The translations under genes were made by a program, and so were the position numbers. Of a stretch of 26,788 nt of DNA, positions 23,097 to 26,788 are shown in pieces. Below the pieces are notes generated by a model. It ran no database searches, was not told the DNA's origin, and saw only the letters and a program-made list of their open reading frames with translations. The number at the start of each line of letters is the position of its first letter. Positions within the stretch are counted from its first letter, which is position 1. The stretch comes from Candidatus Gerdarchaeota archaeon (GTDB lineage: Archaea; Asgardarchaeota; Heimdallarchaeia; JABLTI01), in the NCBI GenBank assembly GCA_016840945.1, contig JAEORJ010000315.1, forward strand, positions 1 to 26,788. The letters run 5' to 3'.

Positions 23097-23831
23097 ATGG
23101 GCGATCCAAAAAGAATTAGAAAGAAATATAGTACCCCACGTCAACCATTCGAGAAAAATCGTATTGATCACGATATGCAATTGGTTGGTAAATATGGTTT
23201 AAGAAATATGAAATCTGTCTGGAAACATTCAACCATGTTGAGAAACTTCAGAGGTAATGCTAGACAACTTCTAAGTCTTCCTTCTGATGAAAGAAAAATT
23301 GGTGAGCAAGAATTAGTTGGCCGTTTACAAAGAATGGGTTTACTAAAGAAAAATGCCACTCTTGATGATGTTTTAGAACTATCAGTAGAAGATTTTCTTG
23401 AGAGAAGATTACAAACATTAGTTTTCAGGAAAGGAATGGCTACAACTCCTCATCATGCTCGACAAATGATTGTTCATGGTCATATTAGTATTGGTGGCCA
23501 AATCTTGGATTCACCGAGTTATTTTGTCACACCTGATGAAGAGAAAGTATTGAATTTCTCAAATGATTCACCATTTAGTAAATCAACTCACAAAGCACTA
23601 CCAGCTAATGTTTACAAATCTAAGAAACCTGAGGAAGATAAGAGAATCGATAGGAAACGTCCTACAGGTAAACCAAAGAAGAAACCAGTTAAAACAGCTA
23701 AGAAGATTGATTTGGACGAAGAAGAATTAGAAGAAGAAGAAGTGGAAATCATCAGTTTGGATGAAGGTGAAGAAGTAGTAACTGAAAAAGTTGCTGAGAA
23801 AGTCCCATCAAAGTTAAAGGATGAACTATAG
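23097..23831 (+). CDS. rps4: Small ribosomal subunit protein uS4 with long acidic C-terminal tail
   Basis: 244 residues from the ATG at 23097, one base after the rps13 stop. The GTG at 23085 lies inside rps13 and GGTGG serves as the ribosome-binding site. The N-terminal part (1-100) and the S4 RNA-binding domain (about 102-165, with R-R-L-Q-T-L-V and A-R-Q-M-I-V-H-G-H-I) match archaeal S4. It helps start 30S body assembly. Most archaeal S4 proteins have about 165-190 residues. Here residues 175-244 add a tail that is first basic (K/R/P-rich) and then strongly acidic (E/D-rich at 206-230). It is probably disordered. No frameshift or fusion joint is visible. Confidence 0.97.
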   Translation: MGDPKRIRKKYSTPRQPFEKNRIDHDMQLVGKYGLRNMKSVWKHSTMLRNFRGNARQLLSLPSDERKIGEQELVGRLQRMGLLKKNATLDDVLELSVEDFLERRLQTLVFRKGMATTPHHARQMIVHGHISIGGQILDSPSYFVTPDEEKVLNFSNDSPFSKSTHKALPANVYKSKKPEEDKRIDRKRPTGKPKKKPVKTAKKIDLDEEELEEEEVEIISLDEGEEVVTEKVAEKVPSKLKDEL

Positions 23832-23841
23832 GTGAAGAAAA

Positions 23842-24255
23842 ATGAGTGTAAAAGATCCTAAGAAAAGAAAACTACTACGAACTGGTATTGTTCATATATA
23901 TTCTTCATATAATGACACAATAATTACAGTCACTGATGCAACTGGTAGCGAAACAATTGCCAAACGTTCTGGTGGTATGTACGTAAAAAGCGATCGATTT
24001 GAGTCCTCACCTTATGCTGCTATGAGAGCTGCATATGACGCTGCTACTGCAGCAAAAGATCGTGGTATAACAAAAATCGATATTGCAGTACGAGCACCAG
24101 GAGGAAATGGTCCTAGAACCCCTGGACCTGGCGCACAAGCAGCTATCAGAGCTTTAGCTAGATCTGGTTTAAGAATTGGTAGAATCGAAGAAGTTACACC
24201 TGTAGCACATGACGGAACAAGACGTTCTGGTGGCAGAAGAGGCCGAAGAGTATAA
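23842..24255 (+). CDS. rps11: Small ribosomal subunit protein uS11
   Basis: A 137-residue archaeal S11 of normal length. [12 protein letters not shown] opens the fold, followed by T-D-A-T-G-S-E-T and S-S-P-Y-A-A-M. The 16S rRNA-binding end is [17 protein letters not shown] and the basic tail [10 protein letters not shown]. It forms part of the platform near the mRNA exit. The gap to rps4 is 10 bases and the ATG has GGTGA upstream. In most archaea rpoD (RNA polymerase subunit D) follows rps11; here a zinc-ribbon gene and then a hairpin follow instead. Confidence 0.98.
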   Translation: MSVKDPKKRKLLRTGIVHIYSSYNDTIITVTDATGSETIAKRSGGMYVKSDRFESSPYAAMRAAYDAATAAKDRGITKIDIAVRAPGGNGPRTPGPGAQAAIRALARSGLRIGRIEEVTPVAHDGTRRSGGRRGRRV

Positions 24256-24295
24256 ACTACTGGAGAAATTAGCCAGGAGTGATAAAACCTATAAT

Positions 24296-24460
24296 ATGCC
24301 AACATGTTCTTGTTGCTTCAGAAAAATATCCCCAGATGACGCTGGTTCAGTAAAGTTCCGATGCCCAAGTTGTGGTGATGTAGTTCAAGTAAGATGTTCA
24401 TTCTGCCGTTCAAAGGAAATCAAATATACTTGTCCAGCTTGTGGTTTTTCAGGGCCATAA
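24296..24460 (+). CDS. Small Zn-ribbon protein of the archaeal translation-associated family
   Basis: A 54-residue protein from the ATG at 24296, with AGGAGTGAT about 12 bases upstream. Longer start choices lie inside rps11 and give an unrelated N-terminus. It has nine cysteines: C-S-C-C near the start, then C-P-S-C, C-S-F-C and C-P-A-C pairs, enough for two zinc sites. The pattern (C-P-S-C-G-D-V, C-x2-C-R, C-P-A-C-G-F) matches the short archaeal family described as a Zn-ribbon RNA-binding protein involved in translation, usually found beside the elongation factor 1-beta gene. It lies 40 bases after rps11 and before a hairpin, so it ends the ribosomal protein operon. Its location supports the translation link. 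Confidence 0.85.
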   Translation: MPTCSCCFRKISPDDAGSVKFRCPSCGDVVQVRCSFCRSKEIKYTCPACGFSGP

Positions 24461-24470
24461 AAAGAAATAG

Positions 24471-24500
24471 AAGAGAGTTAATCTCTCTTTTTACTTATTT
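24471..24500. terminator. Bidirectional hairpin after the ribosomal cluster
   Basis: AAGAGAG (24471-24477) and CTCTCTT (24483-24489) pair perfectly around TTAAT, followed by a T-run on the plus strand. An A-rich stretch before the left arm gives a T-rich stretch for the minus strand, so it can also stop the convergent aminotransferase gene. Confidence 0.7.
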
Positions 24501-24510
24501 TTTCTTAATT

Positions 24511-25674
24511 TTATAATTCTCTTAATCGTTGCATTGTTTCATCTATTTCTTCAAGCGAAAGTGAACCAAAGCTTGCACGAAGGTAACCTTCACCATGAGG
24601 TCCAAACTCTGTTCCTGGGACTAAAACCAATTTTAATTTTTCAAAAATTGTTTCTGCAATTACATTTGATGTTGTATATTCCTTGTGTTCTGCAATGTTT
24701 GGAAAAGCATAAAAACTACCTTCAGGATATCGACAACTTATCCCGTCTATTGAATTGAATCCATCAACTATCTTTATCATTCGCTCTTTGAGAATATTTC
24801 GAAGTTTAGTTGTAAAAGTATCAAATTCTGGAGTGTTAAGAAATTCACCAATAGCATTTTGTTGAGCTGATGGAGCATTAGCCACAACAAAACTATGCAT
24901 TTTGATTATTGGTGCGATTAGTTCTTTTGGACCTGCAGCATATCCTATCCTCCAACCAGGAACACATAAAGTTTTGGAAAAACTATTAAGAAGAATAGTT
25001 CGCTCATACGCACCATCTAAAGTTGGAACACGAACATGTAAATCATCGGTAAAAATACACTTCTCATAAACTTCATCAGATAAAATAACTAAATTGTTAT
25101 CAACTGCTAAATCGATAATAGGTTTTAATTCATCACGGGTCATTACTTCTCCAGTTGGATTTGAAGGGAAATTAAGAATAATAGCTTTAGTCTTTTCAGT
25201 TATGTATTCTTGGAGATTATTTGTATCGATTTTCAATTCAGATGTTGGTTTTAGCCAAACGGGAACTCCTCCTGCTAGAATGACCTGTCTTGGATAAGTT
25301 AAAAACGATGGGTCAGGGATGAGTACTTCATCACCAGAATCAACAAAGCTCATCAAAGCACAATAAAGAGCTTCACAACCACTAGCAGTAGCTACAATAT
25401 CAGTAGTGGGATTGTAATCTAAATTATAATCTCTTTTATTGCTTTCAGCTATAGCTTGAAGATATTTAGGAGTGCCAGCAGTGGGTGAATAATAATTATC
25501 ACCACTTTTTACCAATTTAACTAAAGCTTCAACTAATCCTTGAGGTGTGGGAATATTAGGTTGACCAATACCTAAGGAAATTACTCCTGGAATGCCTTGA
25601 GCTCTAGCAAACATTTCACGAATACCCGAAGGCGCAATAATATCTAACCGATTTGCATTTTTCATTTTTGTCAT
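24511..25674 (-). CDS. Class I/II PLP aminotransferase (AspC-like)
   Basis: A 387-residue fold-type I aminotransferase. Features: S-L-G-I-G-Q-P-N near residue 33, Y-Y-S-P-T-A-G-T-P (61-69), S-N-P-T-G at 171-175 with Asn172, and Asp200 and Tyr203 in L-S-D-E-V-Y. The PLP lysine Lys234 lies in N-S-F-S-K-T-L with P-G-W-R-I-G-Y after it, and the substrate-carboxylate arginine Arg367 in L-R-A-S-F. Members use aspartate, aromatic or branched amino acids with 2-oxoglutarate; the sequence alone does not fix the substrate. The ATG at 25674 has GGTAAG upstream. It converges with the ribosomal cluster and diverges from the FAH-family gene. Confidence 0.93.
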   Translation of the reverse strand: MTKMKNANRLDIIAPSGIREMFARAQGIPGVISLGIGQPNIPTPQGLVEALVKLVKSGDNYYSPTAGTPKYLQAIAESNKRDYNLDYNPTTDIVATASGCEALYCALMSFVDSGDEVLIPDPSFLTYPRQVILAGGVPVWLKPTSELKIDTNNLQEYITEKTKAIILNFPSNPTGEVMTRDELKPIIDLAVDNNLVILSDEVYEKCIFTDDLHVRVPTLDGAYERTILLNSFSKTLCVPGWRIGYAAGPKELIAPIIKMHSFVVANAPSAQQNAIGEFLNTPEFDTFTTKLRNILKERMIKIVDGFNSIDGISCRYPEGSFYAFPNIAEHKEYTTSNVIAETIFEKLKLVLVPGTEFGPHGEGYLRASFGSLSLEEIDETMQRLREL

Positions 25675-25857
25675 TGAAATCTTACCATGAAAAGTGATTT
25701 AGCACAATCTAACGAAGAAGTTAAGATACTACAAAAAGCTTTTGTTTAAATGAAAATTTAGAAATCTGAATCAATTCGAGCTTTATCAATTACTTTTAAA
25801 ACTAGCTAAGTTCTTTGGAAAGTAATAAATAAAAAAACTTTACTCGAGGTAAAAAAA

Positions 25858-26788
25858 ATGAAATTAGTAACTTTTCAAACAAAAGATGGCATCAATCGAA
25901 TTGGTTATTTCTGGGATTCAGGGGTAATTGTTGATATTGTTGCTGCAGGCGAGAGATTACCAAAACCAAAATTCGAAACTATAAGAAATATGAAGGATTT
26001 TATAGGATTAGGTGAAAAGGGAATAAAGGACCTTCAAAAAATGAATAATGAGCTTAAAGAGCTACAAGAAACTGACGATGAAATCTTTTCTAATATAGAA
26101 AGTGAATCTTTTTACAAACGATCAGAAATAAAGCTCAAAGCACCTATTTCAAATCCACAAAAGATTATCTGTTTAGGAAGGAATTTTGCAGAACATGCAA
26201 AAGAAGGTGGAGCTGAAGTACCAAAGAATCCTATGATTTGGGGGAAGTTTAATTCAGCAATTATTGGTCCTGAAGATGCAATTCAATTACCAGCGATTTC
26301 TGATAAGATAGATGTTGAAATTGAATTAGTAGTTGTAATAGGTAAAAGAGGGAAACATATACCAGAAGAACAAGCACATGAATATATTGCAGGTTTCATG
26401 ATCGGAAATGATGTTAGTGCTAGAGATTATCAATATGCTGATAAACAATTTACACGTTCAAAAACAATGGATACCTTCTGCCCATTAGGGCCTTGGATTG
26501 TAACTAAAGATGAAATTGAAGATCAACAAAATCTTTCATTGAAACTTAGTGTAAATAACAAAGTCTGGCAAGAATCAAATACCAAACATATGATCTTTCC
26601 AATAAATTATATTATTTCTTATCTTTCAAAATCATTCACTTTTGAAGCTGGAGACCTAATATTTACAGGTACACCGTCAGGGGTAGGTCATTATCAAAAT
26701 CCTCCCGTTTATTTACAAGAAGGCGATGTTGTAAAATTAGAGATAGAAAAAATCGGTACTCTTGAAAATAAAGTGATAAAAGAAGAGA
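25858..26788 (+). CDS. Fumarylacetoacetate hydrolase-family protein, 3' end cut by the window
   Basis: The first 310 residues of a FAH-family enzyme; the reading frame runs off the window end with no stop, and by its motifs it is nearly complete. The ATG at 25858 follows CGAGGT. An N-terminal cap (about 1-95) precedes the C-terminal FAH domain: L-G-R-N-F-A-E-H at 106-113, the metal ligands in D-V-E-I-E-L (152-157), N-D-V-S-A-R-D at 184-190, C-P-L-G-P-W at 208-213, F-T-G-T-P-S-G-V-G at 269-277 and I-G-T-L-E-N at 299-304. Members cleave or decarboxylate acylpyruvates, oxaloacetate or 2-hydroxyhepta-diene-dioates with a divalent metal. The exact substrate is not readable. Confidence 0.93.
   Translation, partial: MKLVTFQTKDGINRIGYFWDSGVIVDIVAAGERLPKPKFETIRNMKDFIGLGEKGIKDLQKMNNELKELQETDDEIFSNIESESFYKRSEIKLKAPISNPQKIICLGRNFAEHAKEGGAEVPKNPMIWGKFNSAIIGPEDAIQLPAISDKIDVEIELVVVIGKRGKHIPEEQAHEYIAGFMIGNDVSARDYQYADKQFTRSKTMDTFCPLGPWIVTKDEIEDQQNLSLKLSVNNKVWQESNTKHMIFPINYIISYLSKSFTFEAGDLIFTGTPSGVGHYQNPPVYLQEGDVVKLEIEKIGTLENKVIKEE

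Noticed and set aside
23820..23831. Ribosomal protein S4 ends in K-D-E-L, like the eukaryotic ER-retention signal.
   Set aside because: S4 is a cytosolic ribosomal protein with no signal peptide, and a four-residue charged end inside a K/E-rich tail is likely by chance.
24209..24295. A longer start for the Zn-ribbon protein inside rps11.
   Set aside because: The added residues come from rps11 read in another frame and do not belong to the family; the ATG at 24296 gives the usual length.
25687..25749. A 20-residue ORF between the aminotransferase and the FAH-family gene.
   Set aside because: It has no ribosome-binding site and lies in a divergent promoter region.

Overview
The window looks like a chromosomal segment of an AT-rich archaeon, most probably an Asgard (Promethearchaeota) archaeon. 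The archaeal assignment is firm. It carries GatD and GatE, the amidotransferase found only in archaea, and the archaeal ribosomal order rps13-rps4-rps11. Promoters look like TATA boxes, Shine-Dalgarno motifs are of the GAGGT/GGTGAT type, and several genes start with TTG or GTG. The Asgard assignment is an inference from a Rab/Ras-like small GTPase with intact G motifs, a coiled-coil neighbour, and a seven-helix membrane protein with a cytosolic roadblock/longin-like module. I cannot name the lineage within Asgard. I see no rRNA, tRNA, CRISPR array, insertion sequence or prophage.

Layout, left to right. Bases 1-145 hold nothing I can support. A HxlR-type regulator (146-517, minus) diverges from a 52-residue Cys-containing mini-protein (631-789, plus), with palindromes between them. 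A minus-strand block follows (833-5505): a double GNAT acetyltransferase, TatD, a coiled-coil protein, a small GTPase with its own coiled-coil tail, and a membrane protein with a cytosolic zinc ribbon. A DegT-type aminotransferase (5713-6855) converges on an iscS-iscU pair (8529-6868) across a bidirectional terminator. A class II HMG-CoA reductase (mevalonate and archaeal lipid synthesis) diverges from iscS. Two large cell-surface proteins follow: a phospholipase-C-like membrane-anchored protein and a family-5 solute-binding protein whose halves appear in swapped order.

After an Mrr-like small protein and two zinc-ribbon proteins comes the gatD/gatE region, where the two partner genes are divergent around a 9-bp palindrome. 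A minus-strand trio of unknown proteins (21053-19652) diverges from the seven-helix roadblock-like protein across a paired 8-bp operator-like repeat. The rps13-rps4-rps11-Zn-ribbon cluster ends at a hairpin instead of continuing into RNA polymerase subunit D. A class I aminotransferase and a truncated FAH-family gene close the window.

The most unusual observation is the solute-binding protein at 12485-14278, whose order of conserved blocks fits a circular permutation of SBP_bac_5. Next are the seven-helix/roadblock-like fusion and the GTPase/coiled-coil pair, which together suggest membrane-associated GTPase signalling of the Asgard kind.
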